The notes beneath the pieces are model-generated. The model was not told the origin of the DNA, did not search any database, and saw only the letters and a list, made by a program, of their open reading frames with translations. From positions 8,334,947-8,398,946 of the forward strand of contig WNKI01000002.1 in the NCBI GenBank assembly GCA_015350385.1: a stretch of DNA of 64,000 nucleotides. The letters are read 5' to 3'. Of this stretch, positions 1 through 9,607 are shown in pieces (positions within the stretch are counted from its first letter, which is position 1; every line of letters begins with the position of its first letter). Origin of the DNA: Aculops lycopersici (Eukaryota; Arthropoda; Arachnida; Trombidiformes; Eriophyidae). Position numbers and translations under genes: made by a program.

Positions 1-562
1 TTTTCTCTGCGATCTTTATAGATATCCTACAAACAGCATCGACCACCTGATTGAGATTCTTGTTCTCGGAGCTGGAGCCCTCATGTTCAAGCCCTGTATC
101 GTGATGATGCTGCTCGTCGTCTCGGAACTCACTGAATTTGTCCAGAATGTATTTGGTCTCTTCGGGGTTGTCTTCTGTAAGTAGCTCCCTTATTTGATCA
201 TTATAATGTTGAGTAATAACATTCTCTACGGCTACAGTACAGGCCATAGCTGCTTTAGGTCCTAGCATCGCAGTGCTAGAGCCCAGAAGAAAACCCCCAA
301 TCGACCAGAAAGGTTCCAATAATGACTTGCGTGTTCTATACTTTAGGTTCATGTACTCAAGCTCCTCTAGATGTGCCTTTTCTTGATTCCACAATTCCTG
401 TATAATTGGCCCATACTTGGCATCTCGATTCAAAACAAAACTCTGGCCTTGGTAAATGCGGTCGGCGCCCAACTCTCCTGCATGATTTACACGCAACATC
501 TTGTCAAGCACCTTGTGACGGTGCCTATTTAGGTAGCCTGCAACCTTAGTGCTTCCACTCAT
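1..562 (-). CDS. COQ7: COQ7 / CLK-1, 5-demethoxyubiquinone hydroxylase (3' end cut by window)
   Basis: Mitochondrial di-iron monooxygenase that hydroxylates demethoxyubiquinone in coenzyme Q synthesis. Translation from the ATG at 560-562 runs open to base 1 (187 codons). All six expected metal ligands are visible: the Glu in HAGELGA, Glu and His in NQEKAHLEE, the Glu in ACTVAVENVITQHY, and Glu and His in FRDDEQHHHD. The protein reaches VCRISIKIAEK, only a few residues short of the family's usual C-terminus. An in-frame TAA about 90 bases upstream of the ATG closes the frame, so as a single exon the protein has only about 20 residues before the core and no obvious mitochondrial presequence. 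An upstream exon could supply one. It is divergent from the La gene. Family assignment is very sure; the N-terminus is not. Confidence 0.93.
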   Translation of the reverse strand, partial: MSGSTKVAGYLNRHRHKVLDKMLRVNHAGELGADRIYQGQSFVLNRDAKYGPIIQELWNQEKAHLEELEYMNLKYRTRKSLLEPFWSIGGFLLGSSTAMLGPKAAMACTVAVENVITQHYNDQIRELLTEDNPEETKYILDKFSEFRDDEQHHHDTGLEHEGSSSENKNLNQVVDAVCRISIKIAEK

Positions 563-1057
563 CTTGAATATCGTCTTGTGGTTTCGAACTAATGATTTGA
601 TGCCAAGTTCTTGAGGTTTTAGGATTAGTATTCCCCAAAGTGATTGCGTATTTTTTTATTTGTAAACACACACACAAATTTGATTGTTGTTTTTTGTTTG
701 TGTGTGAAGATTCCGCTAGCCCTCTTGGCGTCGGCGCCAAAGCCTGCTTTGAAGGTGCATCGAAATTTCTCTTTGCCTTTCACTGATCGCGCGACACATG
801 TCTTTCTGGGACCACAAGGCTAGAAGGCAAACCAGTGCGGCGACCACGTTTTTCACATCTGATCAATCTTTCGATTGCTGCCCCGCATTGATACACCATT
901 TTTCACGCATTAGCTTCAACAGACACCACAAATTAGCAATAATAATCAATAAAGATATCAACATCCATATCTTTACATACACCAAGGCTAAGAAGCTTTG
1001 TTAGCCATTACACAATATCGTGAAAATTTTACTACATATCCCAAGACAATCAACATT

Positions 1058-1774
1058 ATGGTTGAAGTAAAAACCGAGGATATTAAGGAGGCTCAGGAGC
1101 GGGATGCTGAGGAGAAGAGCCCCAAGAAATTCAAGAGAGACGATTCCCAATTACATGAGAAGATTCGAAAACAAATTGAATACTACTTTTCCAATGTCAA
1201 TGTTGTTAAAGATAAATTTATGAAGGAGGAGTTTAGCAAAAATGGAGGCTGGGTCAAGATATCAGTCCTACTCACATTTGCCAGATTAAAGGAGATTACC
1301 AAAGACGAGGACGAGATTGTTAGAGCCCTACAAGACTACAAATCGGATGTTATCAACTTCGATCAAGAGTCCAAACAGATTGCTAGGCTTAAACCTTTAC
1401 CTGATGCCGAAAAGTTCCAAAAACAATTAGACGCCAGAACTGTACATATCTCCGGTTTTCCCATTGATTCCACCTTCGAGCAGTTGCGCCAATTCTGTGG
1501 CTCATTTGGCGAGGTCGAGTCTTTGTCCATGAGAAAACTATACAAGACAAAGCACTTCAAGGGTTGCATTCACGTTGTTTACAAGACCGAGGAAGAGGCA
1601 AAAAAGGTTCTGACCACCGAGGCTCTGAAATTCAAGGACCGCGAGTTGCGAAAGGAGAGCATGGAAGAATATTACAAACGCAAGGCCGAGATGAAGGAGA
1701 AACGCGAGGCCAAGAAGAAAGAGCCCAAGTCCACTAAGGAGAATAAAACTAAAGGCGATACCAAGACGAAATGA
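1058..1774 (+). CDS. Short La protein (La motif + RRM)
   Basis: RNA chaperone of the genuine La (SSB) type, which binds the 3' UUU-OH of new RNA polymerase III transcripts. I start at the ATG at 1058 (MVEVKTEDIKE) rather than the in-frame ATG at 998, because conservation begins there; this gives 238 residues. The La motif spans about residues 32-112 and contains QIEYYFSN, KDKF and GGWVKISVLLTF. An RRM follows at about 124-200 (RTVHISGFP). The tail is a Lys/Glu-rich basic helix ending TKGDTKTK. Typical animal La proteins are about 390-410 residues with a second, atypical RRM; none is present before the stop. A downstream exon carrying RRM2 was not found in the 1.4 kb that follow. La-related proteins are an alternative, but the La-motif/RRM spacing fits La best. 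Confidence 0.88.
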   Translation: MVEVKTEDIKEAQERDAEEKSPKKFKRDDSQLHEKIRKQIEYYFSNVNVVKDKFMKEEFSKNGGWVKISVLLTFARLKEITKDEDEIVRALQDYKSDVINFDQESKQIARLKPLPDAEKFQKQLDARTVHISGFPIDSTFEQLRQFCGSFGEVESLSMRKLYKTKHFKGCIHVVYKTEEEAKKVLTTEALKFKDRELRKESMEEYYKRKAEMKEKREAKKKEPKSTKENKTKGDTKTK

Positions 1775-3165
1775 GTACTTGGCCGCTGATGTTTTGGGAT
1801 GGTGAATCCTAACAAGTGGTTGCCCGTTTGCGTAAACATGCCTGTTTTCTACATTCCATTTCGTGTCACACAATCTATCTGGCTGCCGATGGTCCTTGAA
1901 CATAGTGTACGGCCCAATTGGATTCCCTCTGCTCAATTGTTGTCTTTGGTTGTCGCTTGCTTGCCCGCTATGATCGCCCGAAATCAACTCCCTTGGGCCT
2001 TCAAATAAGCTTCCATGTTACTCGATCGCGTAGCTATTGTCTTTCAGAGACGGGCAGGGCAGAGTTCCTACATCGGCGCTCCTTCCCATACATCTAAGAC
2101 TCTCAAAATCTGGCGATTCGAAACAGACCCCGTTGGGTCAAAATGAAGGAGCCCAGGAGCCTAGAAAAATAGTGAGGAGCCGGCTATGGCGGCGGCAACC
2201 CCGATGGCCGAGGAGCTGAGAAGCAAGTGGCATCATAATCACGAGAAGATTTGGCAAATCATTTCCACCTCCAACCAAATGGACGAGATCCGATTCCGAG
2301 ACGAAATGTAATAAACAGTAACAACAATGAAGCCAAAACCACTGACTCAATTTCCGAGGGTCAACAACAAAGACCTTTTCGGGTTCGCTAGTCTTCGCCA
2401 ACATCGTCGTCGTCCTCCTCTTCTTCATATCAAACCACTTGATTACTGATCACATGGTTGTGGGCTCAAAGAGGGTTTGCCTTTCTCAACAAACTTACAC
2501 TTCATTGCTTCAGAAACAACAAGCCGAACTTGTGTGAGCCCAAATTTAAATCCCCTGGTTGTTGTCATTGTTGTGGTCGTCCTACAACCGGTAGGTACAA
2601 GCAGATTTAGAGTAGAAAGTCTGGCTCCAATTAGTGAGCTCCAATGGGCCCAGCAGATCTATAGCTTTCACTCCGGGCAAGTAACAACCATTGCCTACTT
2701 ATAAGGCGAACGAAATGGTAGCGGTGTAATTTGCTTCTTTGGAAGCCCTGGGTTATCGAGCCGGCGAGCGAAAAGGGCAGCGCACCACTTCAAAAACAGA
2801 ACCGACTTTAGCCAGCGGCTCCAGTTGTTGCAATTGTCATTGTTATTATATTGTTGAGGCCCGGGCAGCTGAGTGAGTGATCCGCTATCCCGGCCGGTGG
2901 TTTTCTGGTTTTTCAAGAGTGGTCAGCGCGCGCAGCCCACTCATTAGAGGTGGTGATTGTGATACCGATTGATGTGATGTCGGAGGTGGTGGCCTCGCTC
3001 GTACCACTAGTTTGGTACAAAGAAGACGAGTCGGATTACCTTTTGAAAGCTGGACCAGGTTAGCGGCAGCAGTAGCAAAGAGGCGAACTCTAGGACTAGT
3101 GAACAAAGTCTGCTCCTAAACTCTCGTTTGTTTCTCATTGTCGATCTAGAACTCGAGACGTCAAG
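1775..3165 (+). other. Intergenic; 3' flank of La and 5' flank of the secreted orphan
   Basis: No convincing coding sequence on either strand; the open frames here are short and compositionally biased. An AATAAA at 2310-2315 could end the La transcript, which would imply a 3' UTR of about 530 bases. The last 60 bases before 3166 are the 5' leader of the next gene. Confidence 0.6.
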
Positions 3166-3807
3166 ATGAAGTTCTTAAGAAACAGCAAAAACCTTTACGC
3201 GGTGCTGTTGGCCAGCTTGGCCATAGCAACACTAATTCAACCTCATCCAGTGGAAGCCGGACTATCAAGCTACATCCCATCATTAAGTTCATTTAACCCT
3301 TTCAGACTGATTGGTTGGGGTAGGGGAAGTGGCGGAAATTCAACAGTAGCTGGAATATCAAGTGCCTCGAGTAACATAAGCAGATCAGATGAACAGCCAT
3401 CGCTATCTCTCGGGACTAATCAAACATTTGCCATAGGTAAGAAGAGCAACGCAACAGGTGTCAATGAAGCGGCGCCGGTTGACACCAAGAATACAACAAC
3501 TAAACCAATGCCAAGCTCAAAATCACCAACAACAACGCCAAACTCCACCCCAAAATCAGTTGACCAGAAGTCATCTCTGCGTGCCCTATTGACAACCCAA
3601 AAGCCAGTGATTTTGGATAGGCCCTCGAGTAAGCCAGTGACGGGCAGGTTTCAGATTAGAAAAAATGGCCGCGCATTCGAGGTTCAGCAACCACCTGTAC
3701 CTATCAACTTAACTACCGTAAATGTACCACCGAAAGCGGACTATTCAACCGCATTTGATAATGACGATAGGGACTCATCGACTAGATCATCGAGGAAACC
3801 TGAATGA
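3166..3807 (+). CDS. Secreted Ser/Thr/Pro-rich orphan protein
   Basis: Unrecognised 213-residue protein. The start is clear: a positively charged n-region (MKFLRNSKN) leads into a hydrophobic core (AVLLASLAIATLI), with likely cleavage after PHPVEA near residue 31. The rest is low complexity, rich in Ser, Thr, Asn and Pro, with several N-glycosylation sequons (NST, NIS, NQT, NAT, NTT, NLT) and no cysteine, so disulfide-rich toxin, EGF or cuticular chitin-binding folds are unlikely. A polyadenylation signal at 3866-3871 supports a real transcript. It converges with the Tudor gene on the opposite strand. Function unknown; extracellular matrix, mucin-like or salivary roles are only guesses. Confidence 0.65.
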   Translation: MKFLRNSKNLYAVLLASLAIATLIQPHPVEAGLSSYIPSLSSFNPFRLIGWGRGSGGNSTVAGISSASSNISRSDEQPSLSLGTNQTFAIGKKSNATGVNEAAPVDTKNTTTKPMPSSKSPTTTPNSTPKSVDQKSSLRALLTTQKPVILDRPSSKPVTGRFQIRKNGRAFEVQQPPVPINLTTVNVPPKADYSTAFDNDDRDSSTRSSRKPE

Positions 3808-3865
3808 TCACATCAAAAGTATTAATCACTTAAGTTTATTTGAACTAATTTCAATCTTAATACAG

Positions 3866-3871
3866 AATAAA
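3866..3871 (+). promoter_or_regulatory. Poly(A) signal AATAAA
   Basis: Canonical hexamer about 60 bases after the stop of the secreted orphan, in an A/T-rich context. Confidence 0.6.
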
Positions 3872-4008
3872 TAGTCTATATTTGTCACTAATCCTGTGAA
3901 ACTTTCAATCAATAGCGAGAATACTCTATCAATCACTTGGTTTCTAATTAGATTGTAAATCATGAGTTTTTGCCTTGTTTGGTTTTACCAAATCTTTAGT
4001 ATTGTTGC

Positions 4009-5004
4009 TTAATGATTCGAATTTGCTTGTATTTTTTGGGCTCGGCTTGTTTTAAGATCAGTTTGTTTCGGCTTACTCGAAAGTGCCATTGCACTTTCGT
4101 TAGGGGTAAAAACTATGGATTTGGATGGCTCAATGGTTAGTTGGACTGAAAGTTTCCATAGTAAAGAGTTTACTTCTGGCTCTCGAAATGTGGAATTCTC
4201 ACTTCCTTCGCTTTCCAGGAGCAAATGCGAGTTTAAACACTCGTAGACCTTAGAGGTTCTTGGTTTCAGGAGCTCGTAAGGCTTAGGTGGAATTTCGCGT
4301 TCGTAGAACAAGGTTACTTCCGGCTTAGTACAGTTTTTACTGAGATCACTTGTGAATAGCGCATAAAAGGTAGCTTGCTTCTCAGTGTCAGCCACTAGTC
4401 TGTCACGAATCCACGCATCCATATTGCGCGAGATAGGCACACGGTCGTGGCGACTCCGTTTGGCCAAAAAGTCCAAGCCTGTCAGAGCGCATTCCAATGA
4501 CCATCTACCGTGAATTTTGAACATTGGATCGGCAGGTCTCATGTGATGTTGGCATCTGAGAGATATGAACCCATAATCGATTGATTTCACGTGATAGGTA
4601 TGTTCATACTTGATATGAGGAAAGAGTACAATACCTCTGATCCAAGTTCCAATTTCACCTGTGTCATGAACATTAAAAAAGTAACAATGCTCCTTTCTTG
4701 CATAGACTTTAATCTTATTCTGATTGTACCTCGTTCTTCTCTCGGGTGCATAATTTCGAATCCTAGTAACTAGTCTCTTGTGGTGTAGCCTATATTCGGG
4801 ATCTTGAGGTATAATAAAAAGATCAGTAATATCCGACCAGGAGAGGAGACTAACTTTAAAAATTTGCTCCCCACCCTCACAATTGGCAAGTTTTCCTTTG
4901 AAATACTCTAAAGCACCATTGGGTTTCTGCTCATCTAATGGCCTCTTAATCCAATCCGGTGCAATATTTGGTTTCATGTCCAAAGTCATGTTTAAAATGG
5001 GCAA
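4009..5004 (-). CDS. Single extended-Tudor domain protein
   Basis: 331 residues in one exon. Residues about 95-155 look like a Tudor core: KVYARKEHCYFFN, then GTWIRGIVL, then YHVKSIDYGF, which has the IDYG signature, followed by HMRPAD. Flanking segments fit an extended Tudor fold: a preceding strand region (QIFKVSLLSWSDITDLFI) and a following part (SLECALTGLD). Such domains bind symmetrically dimethylated arginine, mostly in Piwi/piRNA-pathway proteins (TDRD and papi families) or in AKAP1/spoonbill. No KH domain, MYND finger or second Tudor repeat is visible, and the C-terminal 100 residues are low complexity. The binding aromatic cage is only partly obvious. I do not assign an orthologue. 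Its 3' end converges with the secreted orphan; a minus-strand AATAAA lies at 3835-3840. Confidence 0.6.
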   Translation of the reverse strand: MPILNMTLDMKPNIAPDWIKRPLDEQKPNGALEYFKGKLANCEGGEQIFKVSLLSWSDITDLFIIPQDPEYRLHHKRLVTRIRNYAPERRTRYNQNKIKVYARKEHCYFFNVHDTGEIGTWIRGIVLFPHIKYEHTYHVKSIDYGFISLRCQHHMRPADPMFKIHGRWSLECALTGLDFLAKRSRHDRVPISRNMDAWIRDRLVADTEKQATFYALFTSDLSKNCTKPEVTLFYEREIPPKPYELLKPRTSKVYECLNSHLLLESEGSENSTFREPEVNSLLWKLSVQLTIEPSKSIVFTPNESAMALSSKPKQTDLKTSRAQKIQANSNH

Positions 5005-5915
5005 CAGTAGTAGTGCCTGTCGGTTGTTTTATAGTTGTTGTGGTCGTTGTTAGTGGCAGTAAAAAAGTGGCTAGTCTTTAAAACGAAATTAGAAGAAGTT
5101 CAGTAGAAGTGAAAGAGAAAATTGGACTTGATGCAATCGTCTTCGCTAGAAGTCGCCTCTCGCGTCCTCGTTCGCTGGCTCGCTCGCTTTGCGTCCACGT
5201 TCTGTTGTGTTGTCCGAGTGCAACCTGAACCGCTTGCATCCAAAAGTTTTGGTTCAGAACCCAAGCGAACTCTTCCACTCTCGAGTGGCCGCCGGCCAAG
5301 CGCTGTGTTTCCAGAATTGGCCGCTAGTGGGTTTTTGTGTTTCGCTCACTTGTTTGTCCGTTGGCCGTGCGTAGCAAACTGAAAAATCTACATCGATTGC
5401 TGCCACAGTCTGGCAGCCAAAGTGAGAAGCAAACTTGTTGGCAGTGGACGAGCCGTTCTGCTGCCGCCGCTGAGGCAGCGGCCGCAGCAGCAGAGGCGGC
5501 AGCGGCAGCACTAGTGGCCGCAGCGAGAGGAGAGCGAAATGGCAACAAAAACAACAAAATCCAAATCGAGCGACCTGTTGCGCTCCTCTCTTCTCATCTT
5601 TCTATCGTCTCCTTGCCAGTTGTTGCCGCCACTCTGTCTACCCAACAACTAACACAAACTCACTACACTACCACAGCCACCACAAAAGCAACAGCAACAG
5701 CATCAGCAGTAGTAGTAGCCGGCAGCCTTACGAATGTCTACCATCACGAAGGCGTCGGCGAGTCCACAACAAGTTCCTTGGAAGCCAAGTCAATCTAGCC
5801 GCAGCCGCCAACGAAGACGAAGACACCGACGACGACGAACTAGTTGAGACTTAGTAGACCAACTCCACACCAAGACGACAACCACCTAGACCGGCGCCGA
5901 GAGGAAGACGTCAAA

Positions 5916-5961
5916 GTAGTAGTAGTAGTAGTAGTAGTAGCAGCAGCAGCAGCAGCAGCAG
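5916..5961 (+). repeat. (TAG)n then (CAG)n microsatellite
   Basis: Adjoining trinucleotide tracts of GTA/TAG followed by CAG units, read directly; this explains poly-Val and poly-Ala frames. Confidence 0.85.
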
Positions 5962-6126
5962 ACCAAGAGAGATTCGGTGACGTTTGCAAACAAAAGAGAA
6001 AACATCCTGATCCATCTCACAGCATCCATCCTCTTCAGGTTGAAACATTAGCACCAACATCAGTAGCGCCAGAAGTAACCACGAACTATTGTTTATATTT
6101 CGTCATCATTATCACTAACAACACAA

Positions 6127-6171
6127 CAACAACCACAACCACAACCACCACCACCACCACCACCACTTACC
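6127..6171 (+). repeat. (ACC)n/(CCA)n microsatellite
   Basis: Near-perfect ACA/ACC/CCA trinucleotide run, read as poly-Thr in one frame; no coding support. Confidence 0.8.
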
Positions 6172-7286
6172 ATTGAACATCTGTTGTTTGCACTATCTAT
6201 TGCTATCATAATTGTTGTCATAAGTGTTGCCACTATCGTCGCCTACAGAGTTGCCATCTGTATTGTTGCTATTTGAGTTTCATGGTATGAGGCAAGAGGG
6301 CAGAGTCGGGTGTTTGCTAGTCGCAGCCGGTGGTTGCAAGATTTGAGATCTACAATTTCATTACTACAACCATCACTATTATTTGTACAGCTCTAGTTAT
6401 GTTTGATTATCGCTGCCTATTATTGCTAATTATATGATTGTTGCATATTGAAAGCAAATCATCATTCTATTGCTACCAATATTGTTGTTGTTCTTGTTAT
6501 TGTCATTGCACCAAGTCCAGGCAAGAGAAAGCTGAGAAAGAGGACAACAATCAGTCTGCTGGACTAAGAACGAGTCTAGAGGTTTAGGCAGCAAGAGGTT
6601 CAAGAAAGAAGAAGAGCATATATATAATTTATCGACACCGACCCCGAGGGCACATTGCATTTTGTTTATACAACTGTTGCGACTATAGATAACCATTGAT
6701 CACTATCGAAACGACTAAGATGATGATGAGCAATGCAAATTTCCATATTGGTCCAAGTCATCAACCACAATTATTACAAAGAGCAGTAACCGCAGAAGCA
6801 AGAGCAACGCCAAGAGCAGAAGTACCAGCGACCTCCGACTCAACCACAACACTGACTAATTACATTTACATTTACATTAACGCTAAATATTGAGCTTTCA
6901 CTAGATCTTAGCCACTGCTATCTCTGTCGTTCTAGTAGAACGCGACGCGCTGCACAACGCAGACCAAGAAGAGCAACAAGTCACTTTCACACGAGTAAAT
7001 TAATATTCTACGGATATTCTATCCGAAACAGCAACAACAACAACAACAATAACAGCAACGTCAATAGCAACCACCACGCAAGTTCTTCTAATATCTTATC
7101 TATCTCTCTGTACAAGACGAGACAAGACAATTCAGCTGTAGTTAGCAGTCACGTTTGTCGTTACCACCAACAACACCAACCACTAGAGGAAACCGGCTGA
7201 CAAGTGTGTGTTAGCCACGAGGCACAAAATCTAAAACAACCACCACCATCTCACCAACAACAACCACCACACATACCATACATTAC

Positions 7287-9023
7287 ATGAAGCGGATAAC
7301 ATCCGCGTTGTTACCATTTGAGTCTATACCTGGCCCGAAACCATCATTGCCGTTCATTGGCACCAATTGGATTTACTTCCCATGGGTTGGCTATTATCGG
7401 TCGACTAAGTTGCATGAGGCCAACTTGGACAAATACTACAGGTATGGGCCGATAATGAAGGAGGAGTACCAACGAGGTTACCCCTCGGTGACCATCTTTG
7501 ATCCTAGCGACATCAAAAAGGTTTTCATGCGCGAGGGCACCTGCCCATCGCGGCCCGTCCTGCCCTATGTCATTAAACACCGACAATCGGATCCGTCAAG
7601 GTACCCAAATGTTGGCCTGGCCAACATGATGGGCGAGGAGTGGGCGAAACTTAGGTCACAGCTGGCTCCTCTAATGCTGAGTGATAAGCTTAAGAATCGT
7701 CATATTGGGTCGCAGAATAGAGTTAGCACGCGTCTAGTCAATTACATAAAAAATTCATTACCTGCCCTCAGCGAAACCCACAATCCACACGATGATGACG
7801 ATGATAGCATTTACCCTTTCCAACACTATGGTAAATCTCGACATCAACAACAACTACAACGATCAAGTGGAATCGTACCCAATATCCAGGAGGTTTTCTA
7901 CAGGTTTTCCATGGAGTCTATTATGAACTTGTGCATCAATCAGGAACTAGGTTGTTTAAATTCAATCAGTAACAAAGCGACTGGTCATCAAGTGTCTAGT
8001 GGTGTAGGTAATCAGCACGACGCAGCTAGTCTAAATGACGGCGAGCTCATCTTTCAAGCTGCGATGGACTTCTTTGAAGCTCAGCATAAGTTGTATTATG
8101 GCCTTGGGTTTTGGAAATACTTCAACACTAAACCCTATCGTCAGTTGCGTGATAGCCAAAACGTTATTCATGACATAGCGTCTAAATACATAGATGTTGC
8201 TTTAAATCGTTTAAAACAAAAACGAGTTGATTTGAAATCTCATCATCATCAGCATCCTAGTGGTTGTCCATTTGCTTCAAAACAAACAACTGAGACAATT
8301 GGCATAAATGATACGACCAGCAGCGATGAGCACGAGTCCTTGCTGGAAACTCTATTCATGACGAACAAATTAGACGATCTTGAAATTAAGAGCACAATTG
8401 TTGATTTCATTGGAGGTGGCATCTATACGGTTGCCAATACTCTAACAATGGCATTGTTCTTATTGGCCTCAAACCCACAAGTTCAAGAGCAATTGCATCA
8501 AGAAATTTGTAGGGTTTTTGGAGAAAATAGTGACGATATCAATGTTGATAGAGAAAAACTAGACCAGTTGAAATTCTTGAAACTGTGCCTTAAAGAATCA
8601 TATAGACTATTGCCAACAATACCAGGAATTGCGCGAACTCTACACCAAGATATGGTCTTAGCGAACCATTTAGTACCCAAAAATACGCTTGTGTTTTGCA
8701 ACTTCATGGTTGCCTGTCGATTGCCTCAGTATTTTGAGAATCCCAATAGTTATAATCCAAGTAGATGGGAGCGAACAGGTGAGGTCAAGGGTGACTCGGC
8801 CATCTGTCTCCAACCCTTTGGCCACGGCGTTCGGAAGTGCATAGGGCACAACTTTGCCGAACTCGAGATATACGTTGCGCTGGCAAAACTAATTAGATCC
8901 TTCAAGGTGACAACTGTTGATGGTCAAGATGCTGAGTCGTTGGATTTGAGTTACAAGTTTATCGTGGTTCCAGAGAAACCTGTAACTCTCAAATTCACAC
9001 CAAGGGGTGCCGGTGATGCCTAG
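7287..9023 (+). CDS. CYP314A1: Cytochrome P450 CYP314A1 (shade), ecdysone 20-hydroxylase
   Basis: Final step of moulting-hormone synthesis: hydroxylates ecdysone at C-20. 578 residues, one exon. Shade-type blocks are recognisable: the proline-rich ESIPGPKPSLPFIGTNWIYF, TKLHEANLDKYYRYG, HRQSDPSRYPNVGL, and YYGLGFWKYFNTKPYRQL. The K-helix ExxR is ESYR, the PERF-like element is PSRWE, and the haem loop FGHGVRKCIG places the thiolate at Cys518. In the I-helix the family's (A/G)GI(D/E)T reads GGIYT: Tyr380 replaces the acidic residue. Compared with insect orthologues there is an Asp/His/Gln-rich insertion at about residues 165-195 and a His-rich one near 315. The N-terminus before the proline motif is only about 13 residues, short for a membrane or mitochondrial leader. 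Tandem poly(A) signals lie at 9467-9477. Confidence 0.88.
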   Translation: MKRITSALLPFESIPGPKPSLPFIGTNWIYFPWVGYYRSTKLHEANLDKYYRYGPIMKEEYQRGYPSVTIFDPSDIKKVFMREGTCPSRPVLPYVIKHRQSDPSRYPNVGLANMMGEEWAKLRSQLAPLMLSDKLKNRHIGSQNRVSTRLVNYIKNSLPALSETHNPHDDDDDSIYPFQHYGKSRHQQQLQRSSGIVPNIQEVFYRFSMESIMNLCINQELGCLNSISNKATGHQVSSGVGNQHDAASLNDGELIFQAAMDFFEAQHKLYYGLGFWKYFNTKPYRQLRDSQNVIHDIASKYIDVALNRLKQKRVDLKSHHHQHPSGCPFASKQTTETIGINDTTSSDEHESLLETLFMTNKLDDLEIKSTIVDFIGGGIYTVANTLTMALFLLASNPQVQEQLHQEICRVFGENSDDINVDREKLDQLKFLKLCLKESYRLLPTIPGIARTLHQDMVLANHLVPKNTLVFCNFMVACRLPQYFENPNSYNPSRWERTGEVKGDSAICLQPFGHGVRKCIGHNFAELEIYVALAKLIRSFKVTTVDGQDAESLDLSYKFIVVPEKPVTLKFTPRGAGDA

Positions 9024-9607
9024 CGACAAATGACCAACCCAAATATATGATGGCAAATTTGAACGCATTTCGGGTCTTAACATACGCATAGAGATAATAG
9101 AATAAGAATGTATAGTTATATGACGACAACATCACAATCATTATTATATAGTATTATTATTTATCGCTAAAATTATTTATCTACATATGCCTATGGATAT
9201 AAATTTGGAAGATTGAAACGAATTTGGATTCAAAGAAAGGAGGAAGTAGAGTCATTTTGTAGAAGTGTAGTTGTAACAGCTCATGTGATCTGACGTTCTC
9301 GGGACGGAGATTGAATTTCCAAAACATAGACAAAGCATACATAATTATTTAGGAATTAGGTTCTATTAAGAAAGTTTGAAAATGTTATCCATTTTATAAC
9401 AATATATGAAGATTATATACAGAAGATATTATAAAGAATAGACTATATCAATATCAATATATATTAAATAAAATAAAATTTAAGAAAAGAAGGAAAAACG
9501 TAAACTAGAATCAGGGATTGAGGCTCATAGGTAATCGATTGTTTTTACTCATTCTTTCATTTGATTTAGATTTATATTCATATACTGTGTAGATTTAGAT
9601 ATAATTA
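9024..9607. other. A/T-rich 3' flanks between CYP314A1 and the EB gene
   Basis: Convergent 3' region with no coding frame. Overlapping AATAAA hexamers at 9467-9472 and 9472-9477 probably end the P450 transcript. No canonical signal for the minus-strand EB gene was seen here. Confidence 0.6.

Larger units (their letters stand above)
5005..7286 (+). other. Repeat-rich 5' region of CYP314A1
   Basis: No supported gene. Open frames here are artefacts of trinucleotide runs: a GCN-rich block at about 5460-5525 read as poly-Ala, (TAG)n/(CAG)n at about 5916-5961, CCA/ACC runs at about 6127-6171, and many CAA/ACA-rich stretches at about 7030-7280. The part next to 7287 is presumably the P450 5' leader and promoter. 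There is no in-frame ATG immediately upstream of 7287. Confidence 0.5.

Noticed and set aside
1538..1987. 149-codon minus-strand frame with hydrophobic stretch
   Set aside because: Shadow of the La gene's Lys/Glu-rich tail; the apparent TM is the antisense of AAG/GAG codons.
5337..5798. 153-codon Ala-rich frame
   Set aside because: Trinucleotide GCN repeats read as poly-Ala; no start context or domain.
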